A DNA stretch of 64,000 nucleotides from Mageeibacillus sp. UBA6980 (GCA_002450095.1 DJYK01000010.1:55708-119707); one strand, 5' to 3'; positions 24,974-34,689 are shown, counted from the stretch's first letter. The notes: a model not told the origin generated them from the letters alone. Translations and numbers: made by a program.

Positions 24974-26110
24974 CTAAGGCAGGTAATCCATTATCTTCTT
25001 TCTGTCATCGGAAGCGATAATGAAATACCCTTTACGCGTCGAACTGTCCGTAACATTGCCTGTAACTTCCCGTTCAACAGAGGCTTCGACGATCATCTCG
25101 GGATCATCCTTCAATAACCTGTCATACACCTTCACGTCTTCACTGTCTAATATAAACCTAATTGCCGCATTTGTACGCATTTTCTCCCCAAAAACTTCGG
25201 GTTTGTTTCCGAGGCTTACATCGATAACCGCTTTTACAAAATCATATCCCGTGGAAAGTCTCACGAGAGTGCTTCCTATCATGTCGCCACCCATCCTGGC
25301 TCCGACCTCGATCACAAAAACTTCACCCTTATCATTGATCCTGATCTCGGAATGCGATGCCCCGTATTTTATTTCCAGGGCATCAAGCGCTGCCTTAACT
25401 GTCCTTTCCACTTTCATCACCATATCAGGATCAAGCCCGGACGGTTCGATATGGGCAGTCTCAATGTAATTGGGGGCATCAGTCGTAAACTTCCTTGTAA
25501 CCGCCAGAAGCGTATGTTCGCCTTCGTATGAAATGCATTCGACAGAGTATTCATTACCTTCAATAAACTCTTCCACGACTGCCTTCTTCTCAAAACTCAA
25601 GTCAACTGCGTTCCTTACATAAGACATGATATCTTCGGTATCTGAATCGATCCTCATTACTCCCCGGCTCCCGGAGCGATCAGTAGGCTTAACTATCAGA
25701 GGATACTTAAGATCGGACAGATCAACAGGACTAATGCCGTCTGTAAGAACCGCTCTTGCACATGGTATATTGTTACTTACAAAAGCCTGCTTCATCAAAT
25801 ACTTATTGGTAGAAATAACGGAACTTTTAACATCATTCCCGATAAGTCCCAAATTATCAGCGATAAAAGATACGGTCAATACCGCTACATCGGATGCGAT
25901 CGATACTATACCGTCAGGATCGATCTTACGGCATTCATCGAGGATCCTTTCCTTTTCTATAATGCTTATGGGATGAAAATAATCGGCTTCCTTCTCTCCG
26001 ATATCACCGCATTCCCAAGCAAAAACATGTGTTTCCAAGCCCATTTGTTTTGCCTTAAGGATCAGAGGTAACTGTAAATAAGAAGCGCCGATGATAACTA
26101 ATCTCTTCAT
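24974..26110 (-). CDS. ATP-grasp family carboxylate-amine/thiol ligase
   Basis: 378 residues. N-terminal pre-ATP-grasp Rossmann domain (LVIIGASYLQLPLILKAK), then the ATP-grasp domain: YPLIVKPTDRSGSRGVMRI, VEEFIEGNEYSVECI, and the Mg-binding HSEIRINDKGEVFVIEVGARMGGD. Such enzymes join a carboxylic acid (often an amino acid) to an amine. As first gene of the glycosylation operon it may acylate the 4-amino sugar made by WecE; this is inference. A purine-biosynthesis or biotin-carboxylase role is unlikely from context. Confidence 0.82.
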   Translation of the reverse strand: MKRLVIIGASYLQLPLILKAKQMGLETHVFAWECGDIGEKEADYFHPISIIEKERILDECRKIDPDGIVSIASDVAVLTVSFIADNLGLIGNDVKSSVISTNKYLMKQAFVSNNIPCARAVLTDGISPVDLSDLKYPLIVKPTDRSGSRGVMRIDSDTEDIMSYVRNAVDLSFEKKAVVEEFIEGNEYSVECISYEGEHTLLAVTRKFTTDAPNYIETAHIEPSGLDPDMVMKVERTVKAALDALEIKYGASHSEIRINDKGEVFVIEVGARMGGDMIGSTLVRLSTGYDFVKAVIDVSLGNKPEVFGEKMRTNAAIRFILDSEDVKVYDRLLKDDPEMIVEASVEREVTGNVTDSSTRKGYFIIASDDRKKIMDYLP

Positions 26111-26139
26111 AAAAGAAGTATACCAAAATATAACTTATA

Positions 26140-26170
26140 AAACACCGAATCCCAAATGGATTCGGTGTTT
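26140..26170 (-). terminator. Terminator of tRNA-Arg
   Basis: Perfect 13-bp stem, AAACACCGAATCC (26140-26152) with GGATTCGGTGTTT (26158-26170), loop of 5. On the minus strand it ends in TTTTATAAG, just past the tRNA 3' CCA. Confidence 0.75.
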
Positions 26171-26174
26171 TGCC

Positions 26175-26249
26175 TGGCACTCCCAACAGGAATCGAACCC
26201 GTATCAGCAGTACCGGAAACTGCTGTTCTATCCATTAAACTATGGGAGC
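26175..26249 (-). tRNA. tRNA-Arg (anticodon CCG)
   Basis: 75 bases with an encoded CCA end. Acceptor GCTCCCA pairs with TGGGAGT (one G-U at position 1-72), D arm GTTTAATGGATAGAAC, anticodon stem GCAGT/ACTGC with loop TTCCGGT (anticodon CCG, reading CGG), and T arm CGGGTTCGATTCCTG. Discriminator base is G. It sits alone between the glycosylation operon and the coiled-coil gene and is followed by its own hairpin. Confidence 0.95.
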
Positions 26250-26354
26250 AAACAAAGAGATTATAACACTATAAGCCGGAAATGACTTCAGTATTCTCTA
26301 TAAACGGCTTTGAAACAAAGATTTGTGGTCAAGTATTGTAGAATCTTTTGAAAT

Positions 26355-26377
26355 AAAAGGGGGCTTTTGAAGCCCCC
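26355..26377 (-). terminator. Intrinsic terminator of the coiled-coil gene
   Basis: GGGGGCTT (26359-26366) pairs with AAGCCCCC (26370-26377) around a 3-base loop; on the minus strand TTTTATTTC follows. It is 6 bases past the stop codon of the coiled-coil gene. Confidence 0.88.
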
Positions 26378-26382
26378 GGATC

Positions 26383-27543
26383 TTATTTATCGAATTTTGC
26401 TGTCTCTTCCGCCAATTTGGCAGCCTTCTCGGCCTCTTGAGCCGCGGCCTCCGCAGCCGCTTTAGCCTCTTCCTCCAATTTACGGGCGGCAGCCAAAGCT
26501 TCTTCGTATTTCTTGGCAGCAGCCTCAGCCTTCTCCCTTGCCTTAGCAGCGGCAACCTTAGCTTCCTCTTCGGCCTTCTCGGCGGCGATCCTCTCCTCTT
26601 CTTCTATCTTCTTCTTGTTGGCGAGTTCGTATGCCTCTTCAGCCTTCTTGGTAGCGATCTTGGCTTCTTCGGCCTTCTGAGCCGTTGTCTTGGCTAATTC
26701 CTCTGCATGCAAAGCGGAATTCTTAGCTTCCTGCTCGAATTCCTCAGCAGCCTTCCTCTTCTTCTCTTCAGCCATCTTAACGGCATTCTTAGCGTCAGAT
26801 TCAGTCTTCTTCTGAGAGGCGATCTTCATTGCTTCTTCTGCTTTAGCCAAAGCTTCGGCAGCGATCTTCTCCGCCTCAGCGGCAGCAGCCTGAGCTTTCT
26901 CGGCAGAAGCTAATGCAACATTGTAATCGTCCTCAGCGGTCTTGGCTGCAAGAACCGCTGTCTGCTCCGACTTCAAGGCAGCCTCTCGGGCCTCCCCGGA
27001 TTTCTGAACTGCAAGATGAGCTTCCTCAACCTTTGTGGCAGCACTCTCGGCTTCCTTGACTGCGACATCCTCACGGCTCTTTGCCTGATCGAATTCGACC
27101 TTGGCTTTCTCTGCCGCGATTACGGCAGCCGACTTATTGACGTTAGTTACCGTCTTAGCGACAGATGCAGTATTACTCTTATTATCATTTCTCTGAGAAG
27201 CAACAGCCTGTGCGTGATTAATGGACGCGGAAGGCGGACGTCTGATAGGAGCCTTTAATCCGATGGTAGGCTTCTTATCGGCATCCTCTGCCTTCTTATC
27301 TTCAGGTTTATTATTGGATGCAGCCTTACGGGATTCCTCCATAGCCTTACGGGCTTCGATCTGAGCCCTCGCCGCAGCGGCACGCTCCCTGTTATAAGAA
27401 GCGGCCGGAGAATCTATCTTAGCTACATTACGTGCCTTCGATGGATTACTTCCGGGTCTGTTCCCCGTTACTTCTCCGGACATAGATAATTCAACAGCAG
27501 CCTCTTCGGGCTTGCCCTTAAAAACATCTAAAATACCAGCCAT
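26383..27543 (-). CDS. Ala/Lys/Glu-rich long coiled-coil protein of unknown function
   Basis: 386 residues. Start at 27543 (GAGGGG 8 bases upstream), giving MAGILDVFKGKPEEA. Residues about 1-130 are low-complexity and basic. From about 140 to the end it is an almost continuous heptad-like helix of A, E and K (KAEEAKIATKKAEEAYE and similar), TolA-like in composition. No signal peptide or membrane helix, so cytosolic. The tail of the SDR protein at 47.9-49.7 kb has similar composition. The homology signal is composition-driven and no family is assigned. Confidence 0.7.
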   Translation of the reverse strand: MAGILDVFKGKPEEAAVELSMSGEVTGNRPGSNPSKARNVAKIDSPAASYNRERAAAARAQIEARKAMEESRKAASNNKPEDKKAEDADKKPTIGLKAPIRRPPSASINHAQAVASQRNDNKSNTASVAKTVTNVNKSAAVIAAEKAKVEFDQAKSREDVAVKEAESAATKVEEAHLAVQKSGEAREAALKSEQTAVLAAKTAEDDYNVALASAEKAQAAAAEAEKIAAEALAKAEEAMKIASQKKTESDAKNAVKMAEEKKRKAAEEFEQEAKNSALHAEELAKTTAQKAEEAKIATKKAEEAYELANKKKIEEEERIAAEKAEEEAKVAAAKAREKAEAAAKKYEEALAAARKLEEEAKAAAEAAAQEAEKAAKLAEETAKFDK

Positions 27544-27656
27544 TACCATTACCCCTCATGATATCTCAAATGTAAAATTCAACTGATACATAAATTATAC
27601 TTTGTAAACAAAATATTTCAAGTATGTTTCAAATTTATATACACATTGACAAGATA

Positions 27657-29084
27657 TCAAAGATCGTAATACATCTGGTATTCCATGGGGGTAGGCATAG
27701 CCACATGCATCTTGAGATCCTCTCTCTTATTCTTGATCCAAAGGTCGATGAGTTCCTTCGGGAACACGCCGCCTTCCATAAGGAATTCATGATCTTTCTC
27801 GAGAGCCTTGAGCGCGGATCCCAAAGACTTGGGAAGTCCCTTGATCTTTTTCTTATCCTGCTCCGACAGATCAAAAAGATTAAAGTCATACGGTCCGTTA
27901 CCGTCTGCCACGGGATCGATCTTATTCTTTATTCCGTCTAATCCCGCCATGAGTATAGCGGCATAACAATAATAAGGATTGCAGGTCGCATCCGGGTTAC
28001 GAAGTTCGAATCTTTTCTTATCCGGAGCCTTCGCATAAGCGGGGATCCTAATGACCGAGGATCTGTTTGCAGTAGCAAATCCGACAGTAACAGGCGCTTC
28101 GAATCCCGGGAGGAGCCTCTTATAGGAATTGGTCGAAGGATTGGAGAATGCGCAGATCGCCGCCACGTGACGCAGAACGCCTCCGATAAAATACATAGCC
28201 GTCTGAGAAAGACCCGAGTAACCGTTCTCATCGTAGAATACAGGCTTTCCGTCTTTGAACATCAGCATATGGACATGCATTCCGGATCCCGCCTCACCGT
28301 AAAGTGGCTTGGGCATGAACGTCGCTGTCTTTCCCTCCTTGACGGCTTCATTCTTGATGATGTATTTGGCAAGCATCGTCTTATCGGCCATATTTGTCAT
28401 GGAATCGAATTCGACCTCGATCTCCATCTGTCCGGGACCTCCGACCTCATGGTGATGGTAGCGGACCTCGATGCCCTGCTTCTGCATTTCCATGGTTACA
28501 CGTGATCTGTAATCGTATTGGATATCCTGGGGAGGCGCGATGTGGTAACCGCCCTGATGGGGAGTCTGGAAACCCTTGCTCTCATAGTCGCCTGAATTCC
28601 AGAATGCTTCTGCTCCGTCAACATGGAAAGACGAGACCTGGGGCTTGTTCTCGTAGCCTGCCTCGTCGAAAACATAGAACTCGAACTCAGGTCCCAAAAG
28701 GAATGTATCCGCTACACCCGTCTCCTTCATATACTCTTCGGCGCGCTTGGTGACATTACGGGGCTCCTGATTAAAGGGTGTATTGGCATCCTTTCCGATA
28801 ACTCTTACGTCACCGATCATCGCGAGTGTCTTTATCTCGCAGAAAGGATCGATCTCGGCACTTTTCAGGTCGGGGATAAAGACCATGTCGCTCTTCTCTA
28901 CGGGAGCAAAACCGTAGTTGCTTCCGTCAAAGCCTATACCCGCTGTCATTGTATCCTCGGAAAACCTCTCTACGGGAATGGTCAGATGATGCCATCTTCC
29001 GTTGATATCGACCATTCTGAAATCGATCATCTTAATATCGTTCTCCAGAGCAAACTTCTTTACGTCTTCTGCATTTGTAAACAT
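27657..29084 (-). CDS. glnA: Type I glutamine synthetase
   Basis: 475 residues; makes glutamine from glutamate, ammonia and ATP. Visible family segments: DFRMVDINGRWHHLT, GFDGSNYGF (substrate loop), FLLGPEFEFYVFD (metal ligands), HHHEVGGPGQMEIEV, GSGMHVHMLMF, and SFEAP-like LLPGFEAPVTVGFATANRSS. The length fits GSI. It is transcribed alone, downstream of mfd by 46 bases. No GlnR box or other nitrogen-control site was recognised upstream. Confidence 0.95.
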   Translation of the reverse strand: MFTNAEDVKKFALENDIKMIDFRMVDINGRWHHLTIPVERFSEDTMTAGIGFDGSNYGFAPVEKSDMVFIPDLKSAEIDPFCEIKTLAMIGDVRVIGKDANTPFNQEPRNVTKRAEEYMKETGVADTFLLGPEFEFYVFDEAGYENKPQVSSFHVDGAEAFWNSGDYESKGFQTPHQGGYHIAPPQDIQYDYRSRVTMEMQKQGIEVRYHHHEVGGPGQMEIEVEFDSMTNMADKTMLAKYIIKNEAVKEGKTATFMPKPLYGEAGSGMHVHMLMFKDGKPVFYDENGYSGLSQTAMYFIGGVLRHVAAICAFSNPSTNSYKRLLPGFEAPVTVGFATANRSSVIRIPAYAKAPDKKRFELRNPDATCNPYYCYAAILMAGLDGIKNKIDPVADGNGPYDFNLFDLSEQDKKKIKGLPKSLGSALKALEKDHEFLMEGGVFPKELIDLWIKNKREDLKMHVAMPTPMEYQMYYDL

Positions 29085-29130
29085 AGAATCCCCCTGATAA
29101 ATAATAAATTACATAATCATAATACCATTA

Positions 29131-32100
29131 TTAACAGGATTGTGACCCTGCTTTTGTGATCATTATATTAAGAATGTCTATCGTCTCCGCCGAAGTCCTG
29201 CTTCTGTCCTTGTCGCGGGGCTTGTAGTGAAGATAGGGTTTGCCTTGTGCGCAGAAAAGTATTCTTCCCTGATATTCGGGAACCCCGAGAAGGACGCTCA
29301 CAGTCTCAAAATCAGCCTTGCGATCAGAAGCAAAATACAGAAGAACACCCGTGTCCCTTATGCATACTCTCTCGAACCCGGCCCGGGATGCGAGGGCTTT
29401 GATAAGTGCGACATCTGACAGGAACAGGACCTGTTTGGGAGGCTGTCCGTAACGGTCGGTAACTTCATCTATAAAGTCATCTCTTTCCTTTACGGATGAT
29501 ATGATGCCGATCCTTCTGTATGCCGCCATTCTCGCCCCTTCATCCTCAATGTAGGACGGAGGAATATATGAGTCGAAGTCAATCTCGATATTTGCCGTGA
29601 GAGGAACCTTGAATTCGGTATCCGAAGTATCGTTAAGGTGCTTGATCTCCTCATCGAGCATCCTGCAGTAGAGTTCATATCCGATAACATCCATCTGACC
29701 GTGCTGTTCGGCACCGAGAAGATTACCGGCGCCTCTTACCTCGAGGTCGCGGATCGCGATCTTCACACCCGAACCCAATTCGGTAAATTCGCGTATCGCC
29801 ATAAGTCTTTTACGCGCATCGGAATTCATGTTCGCTTCAGGGTTATAAGTTATATACGCATAAGCCTGCCGGTCTGCTCTTCCGACACGCCCCTTTATCT
29901 GGTAGAGCTGCGACAGCCCGAATCTGTCGGCGTTTTCCACTATCATCGTATTAACATTGGGCATATCCACACCCGACTCTATTATCGTGGTGCATACCAG
30001 TATATCCGCTTCGCCCCGGATGAACGATTCGACGATCTTCTCCATCTGATGCTCGCTCATCTTTCCGTGAGCATAGACTACCCTTACATTAGGCATGATG
30101 GACTTAAGATGGGCGGCTCTGCTGTCGATATCAGCAGTCTTATTGTAGAGCCAGAAGATCTGTCCGCCTCTTGATATCTCTCGAAGACAAGCCTGTACGC
30201 ATATCTCCTCATCGAATTCCATTACATATGTCTGCACCGGACGGCGGTTAAGAGGTGCCTCCGACAGCATCGATATATCGCGTATCCCCGACATCGACAT
30301 ATGAAGTGTCCTCGGTATCGGAGTCGCGGTCAATGTCAGGACATCGATGTTGGATCTCATCGCCTTGATCTTCTCCTTGTGGTTTACGCCGAACCTCTGC
30401 TCCTCGTCGACTACAAGGAGGCCTAACTTATGCGGCACTACGTCATCCGACAAGATCCTGTGGGTGCCGATAACAACATCTGCCTTACCCTCTTTGATAT
30501 CCTGAAGATTCTGTTTCATAACATTAGAAGGAACAAACCTCGAGAGCAGGACAACCTTTACCGGGAAATCACCGAGCCTTTCTTTGAAGTTATCGTAATG
30601 CTGCTGCGCAAGAAGAGTTGTAGGCGCAAGCATAAATGCCTGTCTTCCGTTCATTACGCATTTGAAGATGGCCCTGAACGCCACCTCCGTCTTACCGAAG
30701 CCGACATCTCCGCACAGCAGTCTGTCCATAGGGATCGGAGACTCCATGTCCTTCTTTATCTCTTTGATGGCCGTGATCTGATCGGCGGTCTCTTCATACG
30801 GGAAGCTCTCTTCGAACTCCTGCTGGTATGAATCATCCGGTCCGCACGAATAACCTTTATTCGCCCTTCTTACCGCATATAGTTTAACGAGGTCAAAAGC
30901 GAGCTTCTTGACCGAAGATCTTGCCCTCTCGACATTCTTTTTCCATTCCTGGGAATCAAGGGATGACAGCTTCGGGATCTTACCTCCGGGGCCCACATAC
31001 TTGGATAATTTATCGATCTTATCGACGGGAAGATAGATGACGGCATTCTTCGCATAATTGATCTTAAGATAGTCCTGGGAGCTCTTCCCCATCTTAAGAT
31101 TGACGATACCCTCATAAAGTCCGATACCGTGGACATCGTGAACGACATAATCACCCGGAGCAACATCGCCGAAGAAGGTGATCCTCGCACCGCCCTTTTT
31201 CTTCTGAACATGCTTCTTCTCGCTTCCGAAAATCTCCTGCTCACCGATCAGTATGAGACCCGCTCCGGGATACTCGAATCCCGACGGAAGTGCGCCGGTT
31301 ATGATCTTTACGTCGATGCCCTCCGAGAGCATCCTGTTTCTGAACGAATCGCATCTCGATGCGCCCGTAAGCATGAAGACGACCTGAGATGACGAATGTC
31401 CGCCTCCGTTTCTTACAAAATTCGCAAGCTCGGTATCGCGTCCGACCCAATTCTCCGAGGCAAGTCCCGGACAGTCTATGGTCTTCCCGCCCGGAAGTCC
31501 GCTCATGGAAGACTTAAGGCATGACAATGTGATCACGCCTCCGAAAGAATCGACGGACTTCATCGCATCGGGTATCCTGAAGACCGAATCGTAAGAGCAT
31601 GAAGGAGCCTGTCCCAATTCATAGGCGCTCTTGATCCTTCCTGCAAAATCCGCCATATATCCGTCGATGCGGCTCCTTCCTTCGGCAAGCTCATCAACGA
31701 AGAATATCATCTTCGTCGGATCGATATAATCGAGAACACTCTTAGGATCTTTGCTGAAAACACCGATCCATCGTGCCGCTGCGGATATCTTCATGCCCTG
31801 TCTTATCGCATCCGCATCCGCTTTGGAATTGCGTTCGAGAAGCTCTGCTCCCGCCCTGTTCGATGATGCATTCATCTTATTTATGTCAGGTGCCGCCGCG
31901 CGGATCATCTCATCTGCTATCCTGCCTCTGTCCTTCGCACTGAAGGTATAGATAAATGCGGGACAAATGACCGCTTTCTTCATTCCTTCCACGGACCTCT
32001 GATCATCGGGATTAAATGTCTTTAACTGATCGATCTCATCATCAAAGAAACTGATTCGCAACGGAAGATCCATGTCAGGCGGATATACATCCAAAACATC

Positions 32101-32643
32101 TCCCCTTGATGAGAACTCGCCCTGCTGCGACACCATTCCGACGCGTTCATATCCGCGCTCGGAAAGATCCGAAGCGAGTTTAACCGGATCATATTGTTTG
32201 CCTAATGTCAGCTTAATGAAGCCTCTCTCGAAGTCCTTTCCGGAAGGCATCTTGTTAAGGAGCGCCGGCGCACAGATAAGCGCTGCATCGAAGTCGTTCC
32301 TTATGATCTTGGACAGGACTCCGGTACGCTCGGTCTCGCTCTCATGCGAGGACGCTACCGCCGATATCAGGGACAACTCCGCGGGCTTAAGAACGGGAAT
32401 ATCGGATCCCGTAAAAGGAGACAGTCCGCTGCTCAAAGCCCTGGCCCTCGTTATGTCCGAGACAAGGACTACCGGTTTTTTTGAAAACCTGTATGACAGC
32501 GCCGCTATGATAAAACCCTTCTGCTGTTCGCAAAGACCGGTAATGTTTACGGGCGCTAAAGTGCGAACGGCCTCTTCGAAAGAGGCCATCAGTTTCTTAT
32601 CAAGATCAATATGCTCCAGAAGATCTCTAATCTCTTTTTCCAT
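29131..32643 (-). CDS. mfd: Transcription-repair coupling factor
   Basis: 1170 residues. Start taken at 32643 (MEKEIRDLLEH), with GAGGAT upstream and a 17-base overlap with pth; a 35-codon upstream extension looks non-native. Order: UvrB-like N-terminal region, the RNA-polymerase-interaction domain around DYVVHDVHGIGLYEGIV, the RecG-like helicase with Walker A LLCGDVGFGKTEVAFRA, DEEQRFGV box, TATPIPRTL, and the C-terminal TRCF domain. It displaces stalled RNA polymerase and recruits UvrA. Confidence 0.96.
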   Translation of the reverse strand: MEKEIRDLLEHIDLDKKLMASFEEAVRTLAPVNITGLCEQQKGFIIAALSYRFSKKPVVLVSDITRARALSSGLSPFTGSDIPVLKPAELSLISAVASSHESETERTGVLSKIIRNDFDAALICAPALLNKMPSGKDFERGFIKLTLGKQYDPVKLASDLSERGYERVGMVSQQGEFSSRGDVLDVYPPDMDLPLRISFFDDEIDQLKTFNPDDQRSVEGMKKAVICPAFIYTFSAKDRGRIADEMIRAAAPDINKMNASSNRAGAELLERNSKADADAIRQGMKISAAARWIGVFSKDPKSVLDYIDPTKMIFFVDELAEGRSRIDGYMADFAGRIKSAYELGQAPSCSYDSVFRIPDAMKSVDSFGGVITLSCLKSSMSGLPGGKTIDCPGLASENWVGRDTELANFVRNGGGHSSSQVVFMLTGASRCDSFRNRMLSEGIDVKIITGALPSGFEYPGAGLILIGEQEIFGSEKKHVQKKKGGARITFFGDVAPGDYVVHDVHGIGLYEGIVNLKMGKSSQDYLKINYAKNAVIYLPVDKIDKLSKYVGPGGKIPKLSSLDSQEWKKNVERARSSVKKLAFDLVKLYAVRRANKGYSCGPDDSYQQEFEESFPYEETADQITAIKEIKKDMESPIPMDRLLCGDVGFGKTEVAFRAIFKCVMNGRQAFMLAPTTLLAQQHYDNFKERLGDFPVKVVLLSRFVPSNVMKQNLQDIKEGKADVVIGTHRILSDDVVPHKLGLLVVDEEQRFGVNHKEKIKAMRSNIDVLTLTATPIPRTLHMSMSGIRDISMLSEAPLNRRPVQTYVMEFDEEICVQACLREISRGGQIFWLYNKTADIDSRAAHLKSIMPNVRVVYAHGKMSEHQMEKIVESFIRGEADILVCTTIIESGVDMPNVNTMIVENADRFGLSQLYQIKGRVGRADRQAYAYITYNPEANMNSDARKRLMAIREFTELGSGVKIAIRDLEVRGAGNLLGAEQHGQMDVIGYELYCRMLDEEIKHLNDTSDTEFKVPLTANIEIDFDSYIPPSYIEDEGARMAAYRRIGIISSVKERDDFIDEVTDRYGQPPKQVLFLSDVALIKALASRAGFERVCIRDTGVLLYFASDRKADFETVSVLLGVPEYQGRILFCAQGKPYLHYKPRDKDRSRTSAETIDILNIMITKAGSQSC

Positions 32644-33172
32644 TGACGATATCCTCGCAGGCGATGCAACCCTCAACAAACGAATCGTACATGGTCTGCC
32701 TGAGATCTTTGGGAATCTGCGAGAGAACGAATGATATGAGATCAACATTCTCGGGAACAGGTCCCGTCCCGATCCGAACTCTCGGGAATTCCTGCGTCCC
32801 GAGATGTGCGATCACGGATTTCATTCCGTTATGAGTTCCGGCACTGCCTTTGGTCCTGACGCGGATAGTCCCTTTACCGATGTCGATGTCGTCATAAACG
32901 ATAATGACATGGGAAGGATCTATCTTGTAGTAATTGGCAAAAGGGCCCACGGCTTCACCCGAGTTGTTCATGAAAGTCTTCGGCTTCATCAGGAACACTT
33001 CATGACCGCCTATAGTCCCCTTGCCGAAAAGCGAATGGAACTGCGTCCGGTCTACGCGGATGTTATTCCTCTCAGCGAGAAGATCAACAGTCAGAAAACC
33101 ACAATTGTGCCACGTATAAGCATATTTGTCTCCGGGGTTGCCGAGTCCCGCGATAAGCCACGAATCAGACAT
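32627..33172 (-). CDS. pth: Peptidyl-tRNA hydrolase
   Basis: 181 residues. Cleaves peptidyl-tRNA released by stalled ribosomes. Motifs: AGLGNPGDKYAYTWHNCGF with the catalytic His near residue 22, KPKTFMNNSGEAV, YDDIDIGKGTIRVRTKGSAGTHNGMKS (read in two parts), and RVRIGTGP. Lies 7 bases after glmU and overlaps mfd by 17, the usual clostridial glmU-pth-mfd order. Confidence 0.96.
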   Translation of the reverse strand: MSDSWLIAGLGNPGDKYAYTWHNCGFLTVDLLAERNNIRVDRTQFHSLFGKGTIGGHEVFLMKPKTFMNNSGEAVGPFANYYKIDPSHVIIVYDDIDIGKGTIRVRTKGSAGTHNGMKSVIAHLGTQEFPRVRIGTGPVPENVDLISFVLSQIPKDLRQTMYDSFVEGCIACEDIVNGKRD

Positions 33173-33179
33173 CAGGCTC

Positions 33180-34589
33180 TTAAACCTCCGAACGGCGTGT
33201 ATCGAGCTTGATGTAGTTCGCTCCGCGGAGTCTGTTCCTGTCGGCTACCCAGTTTTCTTTATTCTTCTGCATGGATCTCGCGATACCGAGACCCAAAGCA
33301 GGAACATCCTGATTGATCGTGGATCCTGCGGCAATATAGCTGTCGTGTCCGAGTACAACTGATGCGAGGATATTGGCGTTACCGCCTACAAAGACATTGT
33401 CTTCGATCGTACATCCGACCTTCTCGACACCGTCGTAATTACAAGTAACCGTACCGGCACCGAAGATAACATTCTTGCCGACCTTTGAATCACCGATATA
33501 TGTCAGATGTCTTGCTCTTGTGTACTCATCGATCTCGGAAGCCTTTACCTCGACATAAGCGCCTATGGTTACATTATCCTTAAGGAGCGTGCCGGGTCTT
33601 ATATGCGAGAACGGTCCGATCCTGCAATTGGAGCCGATCACGGCTTCACTCGCGACAGAATAATCTATCGTCGTGCCGCTCCCTACCTGCACACTCTCGA
33701 GTCTCGTATTCTCACCTATGATACAGTCCTCGCCGATAATGGTATTGCCCATGATCGTTGTTCCGGGAAGTATGATCGTATCTCTTCCTATCTCTACGGC
33801 AGAGTGGATCCATGTGGAATCCTCATCGACGATCTCAACGCCGTTCATCATGTGCTTACGCAAGATCCTCTTATTCATGATCTTGTTCGCCTGCATGAGC
33901 TGATATCTGTCGTTAACTCCGAGGGTATCCTCATAATCACAGATGATCGAACCTACGGTCCCGCCGTCTTTGATCAGTATGCCTATGGTATCCGTAAGAT
34001 AATATTCCTTCTGTGCGTTCGAGGCGGAAAGCCTTCCCAATGCAGACAGCAGAAGAGGCGTCTTAAACACATACATCGATGAGTTGATCTCTTTGATCTT
34101 AAGCTCTTCTTCGCTGCAGTCTCTGTGCTCGACTATCTTAAGAACATTTCCGTTATCGTCTCTTACGACTCTTCCGTATCCGGTCGGATCCTCGGCGCTT
34201 GCCGTAATGACTATAGCCGCATAGTCCCCTTCCTTCATTCTGGAAAGAGCCTTATTGATCGTCTCTGCAGAGACCATAGGCGAATCACCCGGAAGAACGA
34301 TTACATAACCGCCTCTTCCCTCTAAGAAAGGCTCAGCCTGTCTTACCGCATGTCCCGTACCGAGGCGCTGCTCCTGAAATACATAAGCAACCCCCTCACC
34401 TAATACGTCTCTGATCTCTTCCTGCTTATCTCCGACGATGTAGACCTGTTCTCCGCAACCGGCTTCACAAAGAGCATCGTAGACCCATTTTACTATCGGC
34501 TTTCCCGCAACCTGATGAACAACTTTGGAATGGGAAGATTTCATTCTCTTGCCGTCACCTGCTGCCATAACTACTGCGCATATATCCAT
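33180..34589 (-). CDS. glmU: Bifunctional UDP-N-acetylglucosamine pyrophosphorylase/glucosamine-1-phosphate acetyltransferase
   Basis: 469 residues. N-terminal uridylyltransferase: VVMAAGDGKRMKSSHSKVVH, QEQRLGTGHAV, LPGDSPMV. C-terminal left-handed beta-helix acetyltransferase from about residue 250, with hexapeptide repeats (IIGENTRLESV..., IGPFSHIRPGTLLKDN) and the catalytic-His segment RHLTYIGDSKVGKNV. Supplies UDP-GlcNAc for peptidoglycan and surface sugars. First gene of the glmU-pth-mfd run. Confidence 0.96.
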   Translation of the reverse strand: MDICAVVMAAGDGKRMKSSHSKVVHQVAGKPIVKWVYDALCEAGCGEQVYIVGDKQEEIRDVLGEGVAYVFQEQRLGTGHAVRQAEPFLEGRGGYVIVLPGDSPMVSAETINKALSRMKEGDYAAIVITASAEDPTGYGRVVRDDNGNVLKIVEHRDCSEEELKIKEINSSMYVFKTPLLLSALGRLSASNAQKEYYLTDTIGILIKDGGTVGSIICDYEDTLGVNDRYQLMQANKIMNKRILRKHMMNGVEIVDEDSTWIHSAVEIGRDTIILPGTTIMGNTIIGEDCIIGENTRLESVQVGSGTTIDYSVASEAVIGSNCRIGPFSHIRPGTLLKDNVTIGAYVEVKASEIDEYTRARHLTYIGDSKVGKNVIFGAGTVTCNYDGVEKVGCTIEDNVFVGGNANILASVVLGHDSYIAAGSTINQDVPALGLGIARSMQKNKENWVADRNRLRGANYIKLDTRRSEV

Positions 34590-34689
34590 AAGATCGATTC
34601 TTCTTTCAAAAAGGTATTGTCGATTAATTATAGCAAAGTTTAAAAATAAGTAGTGTATAATAAAGAAAATTTAACCGGGGAGAAAAACC

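Noticed and set aside
32644..32748. 35-codon N-terminal extension of mfd
   Set aside because: It lies entirely in the pth reading region and lacks a ribosome site; the ATG at 32643 gives the normal Mfd N-terminus.
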